Below the pieces are notes generated by a model that was not told where the DNA came from, ran no database searches, and worked only from the letters and a program-made list of their open reading frames with translations. From JAKACA01 sp049510975 (GTDB lineage: Bacteria; Actinomycetota; Acidimicrobiia; Acidimicrobiales; Bog-793): a stretch of 64,000 bases of DNA. The translations under genes and the position numbers were made by a program. This document shows positions 1 through 9,473 of the stretch, in pieces. The DNA is taken from NCBI GenBank assembly GCA_049510975.1, contig JBEKYM010000013.1:1-64000 (forward strand). The letters run 5' to 3'. How positions within the stretch are numbered: position 1 is the stretch's first letter; the number at the start of each line of letters is the position of its first letter.

Positions 1-34
1 GGGCGCCGAGGGCACCGAAGGCGGCGGGGAGTAG
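1..34 (+). CDS. atpA: ATP synthase F1 alpha subunit, last codons only
   Basis: Ten in-frame codons ending in TAG at 32-34 (Gly/Glu-rich, ending GTEGGGE) lie 3 nt before atpG. In the standard F1 gene order atpA comes directly before atpG, so this is most likely the C-terminal tail of the alpha subunit. The fragment is too short to identify on its own; the call rests on gene order. Confidence 0.6.
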   Translation, partial: GAEGTEGGGE

Positions 35-37
35 CCG

Positions 38-1065
38 ATGGCTGGTGGGCAGGAACGGATCCTGCGAACGCGGATCCGAACCGTGGAATCGACGAAGAAG
101 ATCACGAGGGCGATGGAGCTCATCGCCGCTTCCCGCATGTCGCGCGCCCAGGCTCGCATCGCCGGGGCGCGCCCCTACCTGCACGGCATGGAGCGCGTGC
201 TCAACGACGTCGCCTCCGACGGCACCGCCCCGGAGCGCCTCATCGGTGTGCCCGAGTCTCCCGAGCACGTCGCCGTCATCGCCATCGTGTCGGATCGCGG
301 CCTGTGCGGCGGCTACAACGCCTTTGTCCTGCGGACGGCCGAGCGGCTCATGACGACGGGCGAGTCGGTCGGGCGTGAGTATGCCGTCACGGCCGCCGGC
401 AAGAAGGCGATCGCCTACTTCCGGTTCCGCGGCCGTACCGTCGCCCACCCGTTCCCGATGTCGGACGCCCCCACCTACGAGCACGCCAGGGAGCTGGCTG
501 CCACGGTGGTGCCGGCGTTTCTTGCCGGTGAGCTCGACCTCGTCCAGCTCGTGTCCACCCGCTTCATCAGCGCCGGCATCCAGACCGTTGCGACTCGACA
601 AATCCTCCCGCTCCCGCCGGTCGAGGTCGCGGGCGGCGACGCTCCGGCTCACTCCGGTCCCAACCCGCCGGTCGTGGCGGGCGAGGACACCGACGACGTA
701 CCTGCCGGGCACTCCGCCGGAGCGGAAGGCGAGAGCTCGGGCAGCCGGGGTGGCTACTTCGAGTTCGAGCCGGCGCCGGAGGATCTGCTCGCCTTGCTCG
801 TGCCCCGCTACGCCGAGGCCGCCTTGTACGCAGCCCTCCTCGAGGCGTCCGCCTCCGAGCACATCGCACGACAGCGGGCGATGTCCGCGGCCACCGAGAA
901 CGCCGACGAGCTCATCAAGAACCTCCGACGGGTCATGAACCGGGCCCGTCAGGACACCATCACCAGCGAGATCATGGAGATCGTCGGTGGTGCCGAAGCC
1001 CTTCGAACCGGGTCCGGCCGCGAGGCCGCCCAGCCAATGAACTACGACGCCGAGGAGCGAAGCGC

Positions 1066-1069
<4 letters not shown>
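38..1069 (+). CDS. atpG: ATP synthase F1 gamma subunit
   Basis: Gamma forms the rotating central shaft of F1 and couples proton flow to ATP synthesis at the inner face of the membrane. The N-terminal helix (RIRTVESTKKITRAMELIA, about residues 13-30), the SDRGLCGGYN motif near residue 90 and the C-terminal helix (ATENADELIKNL, then NRARQDTITSEIMEIVGGAEAL) are typical. At 343 aa it is longer than the usual 285-310. The excess is a Pro/Gly/Ser/acidic stretch at about residues 198-238, just before the C-terminal helix. A GGCGGGGAG site lies 8 nt before the ATG. The stop overlaps the atpD start (ATGA). Confidence 0.97.
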
Positions 1070-2504
<1,435 letters not shown>

Positions 2505-2505
<1 letters not shown>

Positions 2506-3056
2506 TGCCGACCCATGCCGAGCTGGTCACGCCCGAGCGCATCCTGTACTCGGGCGAGGCGGAATTCGTCGTGCTGCGGGCCGACGGCGGCGAGATCATG
2601 TTCCTGCCGAACCACGCCGACTACGTCGCCGCCGTCGACATCTGCGTCGTCCGCATCGCCAATGTGGCTGCCGAAGGGGAGGCCGATGCGGGGGAGGTGC
2701 GTGCCGCCATGGCGGGAGGGTTCGTCCATGTGGCCGACAACCGGGTGACCGTGCTCGCAAGCGTGGCCGAACTGGCGGACGAGATCGACGTCGACCGCGC
2801 CCGGCGCGCACTCGAGGCTGCGGAGTCGGCCGAGACCGAGACCGCCACGCCGGCGATGGCGGCGAGCACACCCGCCGGCGACGCCCATGGTGCGGGAGAC
2901 GCCCACGAAGCCGAAGAAACCCCCGCCGGCTCGACGATGCTCGCACTCCTGCAACCGGATCTGCCCGCCGTGCGCGCCCGCCGCGCCCGCGCCCGCTTGG
3001 AAGCGGCCGGCGTGCTCGAAGGGTCGAGCGGGTCGGCTCCGGCTCCGGCGCACTGA
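2505..3056 (+). CDS. atpC: ATP synthase F1 epsilon subunit with extended C-terminus
   Basis: Epsilon sits on the gamma shaft and can inhibit ATP hydrolysis. Residues 1-90 match the epsilon beta-sandwich (VTPERILYSGEAEFVVLRADGGEI, then FVHVADNRVTVLA). A short helix (IDVDRARRALEAAE) follows. Beyond it lies an Ala/Glu/Pro-rich linker at about 105-145 and a last helical segment rich in Arg and Ala. The protein is 183 aa, against about 120-140 for common forms, so the tail is lineage-specific. It starts with GTG at 2505, overlapping the atpD stop by one base. Confidence 0.95.
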
Positions 3057-3100
3057 CGTCCTCACCCGTTCGAGCCCGTCGCCGGCTGGCGGCGGCTCTC

Positions 3101-4072
3101 ATGGTCCCCGGGCGGACCGCGGACGAGATCGACGGTCTGCGACGGGCCTTGTCCTCCGGCGAGGTCGAGCGCATCGGGCCCCACGTGACGCTCGTGCCTC
3201 CGGTCAACGTTCGCGAACCGGACGTCGCGTCCGCCGGCGAGCACGTCCGCCACGTGGCGTCCGAGTTCTCCCCCCTCGCCCTCGAGCTCGGCCCCGCCGC
3301 CACGTTCCTGCCTCGAAACCCCGTCTGCTACCTGGCCGTCTCCGGCGACCCGCCCTCGCTCGAAGCGCTCGAACGGCTGGCGTCCAGGCTTGGCTCCGGA
3401 CCGCTCGCCCCGCCCGTCGACCGGCCCCAGCTGGACTTCGTACCGCACGTGACCATCAATCAGCACATGGAGGCTGAGCAGATCCCGCCGGCTGTGGCGG
3501 TGCTGTCCGGGTATCGGGCGAAGGTCGTGTTCGAAGCCGTCGCGCTGCTCGAGTTCTCCGAGTCGGACCGGCGCTGGCGGGCGCTCGTCGAGGCGCCGCT
3601 TGCCCGGCCGGCAGTCGTCGGCCGCGGAGGCGTCGAGGTCGAGCTGTCGCTGAGCTCGGGGCTGGACCCAGTCGCAGGCGAGTGGTCGCGGCGGGCCTGG
3701 CGGGAGTACTCCGTCCGGCAGTACGGGCCCGGGACACAGCCCGACGAGCCGTTTGCCATCACCGCTCGGATCGGCGGCGAGGTCGCCGGCGTGGCCGAAG
3801 GCGAGGTGCGGGGCCAGATCTGCCGCCTCGCTCGTTTGATGGTCGGACCGGAATGGCGCGGCACCGGCGTCGGCTCGCAGCTCCTGCGCGCCACCGAGGA
3901 CCATGCCGGCGGTCGCGGATGCCGGCTCGTGCGGTTGGAGGCGCTGGCAGGGAGCAGGGCGGAGGGTTTCTATCGGGCGAGGGGCTACGAGGCGGTGGCG
4001 AGCCTGCCGCGCTGGCGTGAGGAGCGGGACTTCTCCTTACTGGAGCGCCGGCTCGAGCTGCCGGCCCCGTAG
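3101..4072 (+). CDS. 2H phosphoesterase (2'-5' RNA ligase-like) fused to a GNAT acetyltransferase
   Basis: The N-terminal half has the two HxT motifs of the 2H phosphoesterase superfamily: HVTLVPP at residues 28-34 and HVTIN near residue 113. The C-terminal half looks like a GNAT fold: it has an acetyl-CoA loop of the R/Q-x-x-G-x-G/A type (GPEWRGTGVGSQLL), then EALAGSRAEGFYRARGYEA. Substrates are unknown. The residues just before this ATG (RARRRLAAAL) resemble the first beta strand of 2H proteins, and no ATG, GTG or TTG is in frame there. A CTG at 3053 would overlap the atpC stop in a CTGA arrangement, so translation may begin upstream of 3101. The gene follows atpC directly on the same strand. 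Confidence 0.75.
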   Translation: MVPGRTADEIDGLRRALSSGEVERIGPHVTLVPPVNVREPDVASAGEHVRHVASEFSPLALELGPAATFLPRNPVCYLAVSGDPPSLEALERLASRLGSGPLAPPVDRPQLDFVPHVTINQHMEAEQIPPAVAVLSGYRAKVVFEAVALLEFSESDRRWRALVEAPLARPAVVGRGGVEVELSLSSGLDPVAGEWSRRAWREYSVRQYGPGTQPDEPFAITARIGGEVAGVAEGEVRGQICRLARLMVGPEWRGTGVGSQLLRATEDHAGGRGCRLVRLEALAGSRAEGFYRARGYEAVASLPRWREERDFSLLERRLELPAP

Positions 4073-4079
4073 AAGCCGG

Positions 4080-4523
4080 CTACCAGTCCGACGACCGTCC
4101 GTCGAGCTGGGCGAGCACCTGCGGCCAGGCGTCGGCGTGGCGGTCGCGGGAGGGCATGTCGGGAAAGCCGCGGTGGGTGAGGGCGAGCAGCGTGCCGGTG
4201 TTGCTGGCCGTGAGCTCGACGCGCACGACGGTCTCGGCGCCGCCGGTGCTCGACGTCAGCCACGTCATCTCGACGAGCCCTGGGTTCTCGAGGGCGAGAA
4301 ACCGCCCATAGTGCGGATGCCTCTGCGACTCGAAGCGGGTCTCGAAGAAGTAGGCCTCGTCGACGGCGGGACGCATGAGCACCGTCCCCGGCGCTGCGAA
4401 CCACTCGTCGAAGCGCTCCGTCCAAGCCTTGAACAGCACCGCCGGCGCCGCCGCCATCTCACGCTGCGCGCTGCATTCGTACGGCCGGCCGGAGAGGTCC
4501 GGCCGGGTGATCGGCTCGCTCAC
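4080..4523 (-). CDS. SRPBCC/START-superfamily protein, AHSA1-like
   Basis: A 147-aa protein of the Bet v 1/START type, resembling the AHSA1 domain. It has an early REMAAAPAVLFKAWTERFDEWF segment, a middle strand set ending in VEMTWLTSS, and a C-terminal helix with W-P-Q-V-L-A-Q-L. Such proteins bind hydrophobic ligands or act as small stress proteins; the ligand here is unknown. The GTG start has a TAACCT box 6 nt upstream (4530-4535 on the complementary strand), which suggests a leaderless mRNA. It converges with the 2H/GNAT gene (8-nt gap) and diverges from the DUF1345 gene. Confidence 0.7.
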   Translation of the reverse strand: MSEPITRPDLSGRPYECSAQREMAAAPAVLFKAWTERFDEWFAAPGTVLMRPAVDEAYFFETRFESQRHPHYGRFLALENPGLVEMTWLTSSTGGAETVVRVELTASNTGTLLALTHRGFPDMPSRDRHADAWPQVLAQLDGRSSDW

Positions 4524-4605
4524 GGCGCCAGGTTATGCCCGGCGACGCCGATGGTGACGGACTCGGTGCCAACGGTCCGCGGGGGGTCGGCCGATACGCT
4601 CGGTC

Positions 4606-5289
4606 ATGGCTTCTGGCGCCGGATCGACGGCTGATCCCTCCGGTCCCGAAGCACGTCGAGCCGCAAGGGCTTCGGCCGGCCGCAGGGTGATCGCAGCGAT
4701 GTCCGTCGGTGCTGTGGTCGGCGCCGGCTTGTCGTTCCTGATCCCGGCGCCGGCGGCCATCCTCGGCGGCTGGGATGTGACGGCGGCGGTCTATCTCGTC
4801 TCGGTGTGGACGGTTGTGCGGCGGGTGGACTCTGATGGCACGGCGGCGCTGGCGATCCGCCAGGACCCGAGCAGGCGGATGGCGGATCTGCTCGTCGTGA
4901 GTGCCGGCACCGCTCTGCTGGCGGCGGTCGCCTTCGTCCTCATCAAGGCCGGCCATTCGCACGGCGGCGAGAAGGCGTGGCTCATCACACTCGGCGTCAT
5001 CAGCGTCGTGCTGTCGTGGGCGGTGGTGCACAGCGTCTTCATGCTGCAGTACGCCTCGGCCTACTACGCAGCGCCACGAGGCGGCATCGACTTCAACGAG
5101 GAGTCACCGCCCACCTACCTCGACTTCGCCTACCTGTCGTTCACGATCGGGATGACGTTTCAGGTCTCGGACACGAACATCACCGCCAAGACGATCCGGC
5201 GCATCGCCCTGCATCACGCCCTGGTCTCCTACCTGTTCGGGGCCGTCATCATCGCCCTTGCCATCAACGTCGTGGCGAGCCTGCTGTAG
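4606..5289 (+). CDS. DUF1345 family integral membrane protein
   Basis: A 227-aa membrane protein with hydrophobic segments at about residues 29-47, 53-71, 93-114, 124-146, 171-188 and 203-225. Residues 162-190 carry the family hallmark: DFNEESPPTYLDFAYLSF followed by TIGMTFQVSDT. The function of DUF1345 proteins is not known. A GATACG/TACGCT box lies 5-8 nt before the ATG, so the transcript may be leaderless. The gene ends 40 nt before a strong hairpin shared with the convergent lipoprotein gene. Confidence 0.8.
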   Translation: MASGAGSTADPSGPEARRAARASAGRRVIAAMSVGAVVGAGLSFLIPAPAAILGGWDVTAAVYLVSVWTVVRRVDSDGTAALAIRQDPSRRMADLLVVSAGTALLAAVAFVLIKAGHSHGGEKAWLITLGVISVVLSWAVVHSVFMLQYASAYYAAPRGGIDFNEESPPTYLDFAYLSFTIGMTFQVSDTNITAKTIRRIALHHALVSYLFGAVIIALAINVVASLL

Positions 5290-5329
5290 CCGCCGGCGCC
5301 GGCGCGCTCTCGCCGGCCACCGCCGGGCG

Positions 5330-5378
5330 GAGGTGCGTGAGGTTGTGTTGCACAGAGCCACGAAACCTCACGCACCTC
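5330..5378. repeat. Perfect 15-bp inverted repeat, hairpin family copy 1
   Basis: The arms GAGGTGCGTGAGGTT (5330-5344) and AACCTCACGCACCTC (5364-5378) match at 15 of 15 positions around a 19-nt loop that contains CACAGAGCCACGA. It lies between convergent genes, and the right arm contains the stop codon of the lipoprotein gene (5368-5370). No T-run follows, so it may act as a stem-loop terminator or mRNA end-protector in both directions. The loop is nearly identical to that of the hairpin at 41549-41599, although the stems are unrelated. Confidence 0.85.
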
Positions 5379-5970
5379 GCGCCGCCGGCGCCCCCGCCTC
5401 AGCGGAGGGGCTGACGAGCACCACCGAAGCGAGCCAGTCGGTGACCGAGGCCTTGGTGGCATCGAACCCGACGGCCATCACGAGGACACGCCCGCTCGTG
5501 AACGCCGTGATGCCGGAGTAGCGAGTGCCGCCCGACAGCGGGATGGTGCTGAATTTCTGGAGGGCCGGATTGCCATAGCGCGTCAGGTTGGGAGTGCCGG
5601 CGTAGCCGGTGAGGAACCTGTCGATGCTCGCTGTCGTGGCCGTGACCGGAAAGCGGGCCATGACCAGCTCGTAGGAGTGCACCTGAAGCCTGCCGACGTC
5701 GCCGATGGTCCAGGTCGTGACGCTCGTGTGCGGCGGCATGAGGGCGGCCAGCGTCAGTGGATCGGACGTCTTCAGCGGAGTGCCTGGGAATGCTGCCCGC
5801 ACGGTGACGCCGCCGAAGCTGTAGGTGGCCGAACGCGACGGGACCGTCGTGGTCGTCGTGGCCACCGGATGACCGCTGCATCCGGCGAGCGTGCACCCGA
5901 AGGCCATGCCGGCAACGACGCTCAGGGCGGCCCCGGCCACACCACGAAGGCCCCGAGGCCGTCGCCTCAT
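5368..5970 (-). CDS. Secreted lipoprotein of unknown function
   Basis: A 200-aa protein with an Arg-rich n-region, a hydrophobic stretch and a lipobox LAGC (Cys31), so it is probably exported and lipid-anchored. A Thr-rich linker (TTTTTVPS) follows. The mature part has no motif I recognise. The ATG at 5968-5970 overlaps the meaB stop (ATGA), which fixes this start and places the gene last in the murA-meaB-lipoprotein chain. The stop codon lies inside the right arm of the hairpin at 5330-5378. Confidence 0.75.
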   Translation of the reverse strand: MRRRPRGLRGVAGAALSVVAGMAFGCTLAGCSGHPVATTTTTVPSRSATYSFGGVTVRAAFPGTPLKTSDPLTLAALMPPHTSVTTWTIGDVGRLQVHSYELVMARFPVTATTASIDRFLTGYAGTPNLTRYGNPALQKFSTIPLSGGTRYSGITAFTSGRVLVMAVGFDATKASVTDWLASVVLVSPSAEAGAPAARGA

Positions 5971-6965
5971 GCGGGCCCGAGGCGCGCCGCCACGGCCGCC
6001 ACCACCTCGTCCGCGGCTTCGGCCGGGTTCTTCGCCCGGCTGGCGAGGTTCTCGATCAGCTCCGAACCGGGCCGATGGAGCTCGTCGGCGACCGCGGCGG
6101 CGAAGCGCGCGCTCGCCAGCCGCTCGGTCTCCTCCACGCGGCGAGCGGTGCGCCGGCGCTCGAGGCCGCCGGAGCCTTCCAAGTGGGCGCGGTGAGCCGC
6201 CACGGCGTCCCAGAGCTCGTGGATGCCGCTGCCGCTGGAGGCGATCGTCTCCACGATCGGCGGCATCCATTCGAGGCCGTGGGAGAGCTGGAGCATGTGG
6301 ACGAGGTCGCGTTTGGTCTCGCGAACTCCGGGTCGGTCCGCCTTGTTGACGACGAGGACGTCGGCCACCTCTAGCAGCCCGGCCTTGTTGGCCTGCACGG
6401 CGTCACCCCAGCCGGGGTTGAGGACGACGACGACGGTGTCACAGCTGGCGGCGACCTCCACCTCCACCTGGCCGACGCCGACGGTCTCGACGAACACGAG
6501 CGGCCAACCGGTGGCATCGAAGACTCGCACCGCGTCGGGCACCGCTGCGGCCAGCCCTCCAAGATGCCCCCGCGTCGCCATCGAGCGGATGTAGACACCT
6601 CGATCGAGTGCGTGGTCCTGCATCCGCACGCGGTCGCCGAGAATGGCGCCGCCCGACAACGGTGAGGACGGGTCGATGGCGAGCACCGCCACCGGGCCGC
6701 CGATGCGGGTCGTGGCTTCGGTGATCAGCTGAGCCGTGAGCGTCGACTTGCCCGCTCCGGGCGCCCCCGTGAGCCCGATCGAGTACGTCTGGCCCGAGCG
6801 TGGGTAAGTGAGGCGAGCGAGCTCGCGCCCGGGGTCCCCACCCTGCTCGGCCACCGACAGCAGCCGGGCGAGCGCCCGCCGGTCTCCGGCTTCGCCGCCG
6901 ATCGCCGCCTCCAGCAGCTCTGCCGCGTTGGCCCGCCGGCGATCCAGCGCCCCCGCCTCTCTCAC
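5967..6965 (-). CDS. meaB: MeaB/ArgK-type G3E GTPase (methylmalonyl-CoA mutase chaperone)
   Basis: MeaB-type GTPases load and protect the B12 cofactor of methylmalonyl-CoA mutase. The sequence shows the P-loop GAPGAGKS (67-74), the AIDPSSPLSGGAILGDR block, YIRSMATRGHLGG, FVETVGVGQVEVEVA and the NKAD guanine-specificity motif. The length (332 aa) is normal for the family. It starts with GTG overlapping the murA stop (GTGA). No mutase gene is present in the window, so its partner must be encoded elsewhere. Confidence 0.92.
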   Translation of the reverse strand: MREAGALDRRRANAAELLEAAIGGEAGDRRALARLLSVAEQGGDPGRELARLTYPRSGQTYSIGLTGAPGAGKSTLTAQLITEATTRIGGPVAVLAIDPSSPLSGGAILGDRVRMQDHALDRGVYIRSMATRGHLGGLAAAVPDAVRVFDATGWPLVFVETVGVGQVEVEVAASCDTVVVVLNPGWGDAVQANKAGLLEVADVLVVNKADRPGVRETKRDLVHMLQLSHGLEWMPPIVETIASSGSGIHELWDAVAAHRAHLEGSGGLERRRTARRVEETERLASARFAAAVADELHRPGSELIENLASRAKNPAEAADEVVAAVAARLGPA

Positions 6966-8233
6966 GACTCGCCCGCGACCCGGCGCACGTTGGCGCCAAG
7001 GGACTGCAGCCGGCCGTGGAAGTTCTCATAGCCGCGGTCGATGTGCTGGGCGCCACTCACCTCGGTCTCACCGTCGGCGACGAGGCCGGCGAGGACGAGG
7101 GCGGCTCCGGCGCGGATGTCGGGAGCCCGCACTTGGGCACCGGAGAGACGAGGTACGCCCCGGATCACGGCGTGGTGCCCCTGGATCGAGATCTTCGCCC
7201 CCATCCGCCGCAGCTCGTCGATGTAGCGGAAACGCCCGACGAAGATGTTCTCGCTCACGATCGCCACCCCGTCGGCAACCGAGAGCAGTGTGACGAGAGC
7301 AGGCTTGTAGTCGGTGGCGACTCCTGGGTACGGGAGCGTCGAGACGTCGGCCGAGGCCAGGCGACCTTCCGAGGTGGCGAGGATGCCACCCGAATTGGCG
7401 ACGCAGTGCACCCCGATCGTGCCGAGCTTGTGCAGCAACATGTCCATGTGCTCGGGCCGGGCATGATCGAGCTGCACCTCGCCGCCGGCGAGGCCGACGG
7501 CGGCGAGAAACGTCGCCGCCTCCACGCGGTCGGGGATCGTCCGGTGCTCGGCGGGGCGCAGCTCGTCGACGCCTTCGACCTCGACGTGCGAGGTGCCGGC
7601 GCCCTCGATGTGCGCTCCCATGCCCGTGAGCAGGTCGGCAAGGTCGCTGACTTCAGGCTCGCGGGCAGCGTTCTCGATGATCGTCGTGCCCTTGGCGAGC
7701 ACCGCCGCCATGAGGACGTTGTCGGTGGCGGTGTGGCTCGGGTACTCGAGGACGATCCGGGTGCCGACGAGGCGGCCACACCGGCCTTCGACGTAACCAT
7801 GCTCGGCCGAGAAGGCCGCCCCGAGCTCCTCGAACGCCCGCAGGTGCATGTCGATCGGACGTTCGCCGAAGTCGTCGCCGCCGGGGAGGGAGATCTTGGC
7901 GTACCCGTAGCGCGCCAGCAGTGGCCCGAGCACGACGATGGAGGCGCGTATGCGTTCGACCAGCTCGTAGGGGGCGACGGGAGTGATCTCGGCAGGCACG
8001 TCGATCGTGAGGACGCCATCGACGCCGGCGCCGGTGTGGGACACCGTCGCCCCCATGGCGGTGAGGACGTCGGCCATGATCGAGACGTCGGTGATGGCGG
8101 GAACGTTCGTGATGCGGTGCCGGCCCGTCGCCAGCAGGCACGCAGCCATGCACTTGAGCACGGAGTTCTTGGCACCGTTGATCGCGACGGTCCCGCTGAG
8201 CGGTCCGTTCGAGCGAACCAGGAGACGATCCAT
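6962..8233 (-). CDS. murA: UDP-N-acetylglucosamine 1-carboxyvinyltransferase with Asp at the active-site Cys position
   Basis: MurA catalyses the first committed step of peptidoglycan synthesis, transferring enolpyruvate from PEP to UDP-GlcNAc in the cytoplasm. Lys22 in INGAKNSVLK is conserved. The active-site loop reads SLPGGDDFGERPIDMH, so Asp120 stands where most bacteria have the catalytic Cys (Cys115 in E. coli). Mycobacterial MurA has the same change and is insensitive to fosfomycin, so resistance is expected here. The ATG at 8231-8233 gives the usual N-terminus (MDRLLVRSNGPL) and 423 aa. It diverges from glpX. Confidence 0.95.
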   Translation of the reverse strand: MDRLLVRSNGPLSGTVAINGAKNSVLKCMAACLLATGRHRITNVPAITDVSIMADVLTAMGATVSHTGAGVDGVLTIDVPAEITPVAPYELVERIRASIVVLGPLLARYGYAKISLPGGDDFGERPIDMHLRAFEELGAAFSAEHGYVEGRCGRLVGTRIVLEYPSHTATDNVLMAAVLAKGTTIIENAAREPEVSDLADLLTGMGAHIEGAGTSHVEVEGVDELRPAEHRTIPDRVEAATFLAAVGLAGGEVQLDHARPEHMDMLLHKLGTIGVHCVANSGGILATSEGRLASADVSTLPYPGVATDYKPALVTLLSVADGVAIVSENIFVGRFRYIDELRRMGAKISIQGHHAVIRGVPRLSGAQVRAPDIRAGAALVLAGLVADGETEVSGAQHIDRGYENFHGRLQSLGANVRRVAGES

Positions 8234-8396
8234 ATCGGCGGCGACGCTATCGCTCAGGACGGCCGTCAGCGGAGCATCACCGACGGTTCGGCGCCGACGC
8301 CGCCGAGCCGGGCGGTCACCGCCGAGGGTTGCCGGCACGGCTGCGAGGCAGGCGAGGTCGGCGGCGAGGCGGCTGCGCAAGTATCGTCGGCAGCCG

Positions 8397-9452
8397 ATGA
8401 GCCTTGCAGCGGGAGATGCGCCGACGACCGGGAACGACCCGTCGCGACATGGCCACGGCCACGAGCACGGTCAAGCGCCCGATCGAAACCTCGCCATGGA
8501 GCTCGTGCGCGTGACCGAGGCCGCAGCCCTCGCCGCCGGCCGGTGGCTCGGGCGGGGCGACAAGGAAGGGGCGGACGCCGCCGCCGTCGACGCCATGCGG
8601 GTGGTCCTGGGGTCCGTCTCCATGGACGGGGTCGTCGTCATCGGCGAGGGCGAGAAGGACGAAGCCCCCATGCTCTTCAACGGCGAGCGGGTGGGTGACG
8701 GCAGCCTTCCCCAGACCGATATCGCCGTCGACCCGATTGACGGCACCGAGCTGTGTGCCCTCGGTCGCGGCGGCGCGCTCGCCGTCATCGCTGTGTCCGA
8801 CCGCGGGGCCATGTTCGACCCGGGCCCGTGCTTCTACATGGAGAAACTCGCCGTCGGACCGGCGGCGGTCGGCGTGATCGACCTCGACGCCTCCCCGACG
8901 GAGAACCTCAACGCCATCGCTCGCGCCAAGGGCACCTCCGTGCGGGACCTGACCGTCGAGATCCTCGACCGTGACCGCCACCGCGAGCTCATCGCCGAGG
9001 TCCGGCAGACGGGGGCCCGCATCCAGCTCATCACCGCCGGCGACATCGCCGGCGCCATCTCGACGTCCTGGACCCAGTCCGGTGTCGACGTCCTCTACGG
9101 CATCGGCGGCACTCCGGAGGGGATCATCGCCGCCGCCGCTCTGAAGTGCATGGGCGGGGAGCTGCAAGGCCGTCTCTGGCCGCGCGACGACACCGAGCGA
9201 GCAGCCGCCGAAGCGGCCGGGTACGACGTCTCCCGCGTGCTCGGCACCGACGACCTCGTGCGCGGCGACAACTGTTTCTTCGCCGCCACCGGCATCAGTG
9301 GTGGAGAGCTGCTCCGCGGCGTCCGCTACGACGCCGCCGGCGCCACGACGCAGTCGCTCGTCATGCGCTCCAAGTCCGGGACCGTTCGTCTCGTCGAGGC
9401 GCGGCATCGCCTCTCGAAGCTGCGGGCGTTCTCGGCGATCGAATTCGGTTGA
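8397..9452 (+). CDS. glpX: Class II fructose-1,6-bisphosphatase
   Basis: This enzyme hydrolyses fructose-1,6-bisphosphate to fructose-6-phosphate in gluconeogenesis. Diagnostic segments are IGEGEKDEAPMLFNGE (83-98), DPIDGTEL (112-119) and GIGGTPEGIIAAAALKCMGG. The length is 351 aa. The N-terminus carries a His-rich tail (HGHGHEHG near residue 20) before the conserved helix. The ATG at 8397 is supported by a TATCGT box 9 nt upstream (8382-8387); an internal Met codon at 8496 is the alternative. It is divergent from murA and lies 21 nt before treS. Confidence 0.93.
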   Translation: MSLAAGDAPTTGNDPSRHGHGHEHGQAPDRNLAMELVRVTEAAALAAGRWLGRGDKEGADAAAVDAMRVVLGSVSMDGVVVIGEGEKDEAPMLFNGERVGDGSLPQTDIAVDPIDGTELCALGRGGALAVIAVSDRGAMFDPGPCFYMEKLAVGPAAVGVIDLDASPTENLNAIARAKGTSVRDLTVEILDRDRHRELIAEVRQTGARIQLITAGDIAGAISTSWTQSGVDVLYGIGGTPEGIIAAAALKCMGGELQGRLWPRDDTERAAAEAAGYDVSRVLGTDDLVRGDNCFFAATGISGGELLRGVRYDAAGATTQSLVMRSKSGTVRLVEARHRLSKLRAFSAIEFG

Positions 9453-9473
9453 CAATGGCGGGGAGGGTCGTAG

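Noticed and set aside
5967..6965. HypB or UreG rather than MeaB
   Set aside because: The P-loop GAPGAGKST, the AIDPSSPLSGGAILGDR block and the length fit MeaB/ArgK. No His-rich nickel tail and no hydrogenase or urease genes are present.
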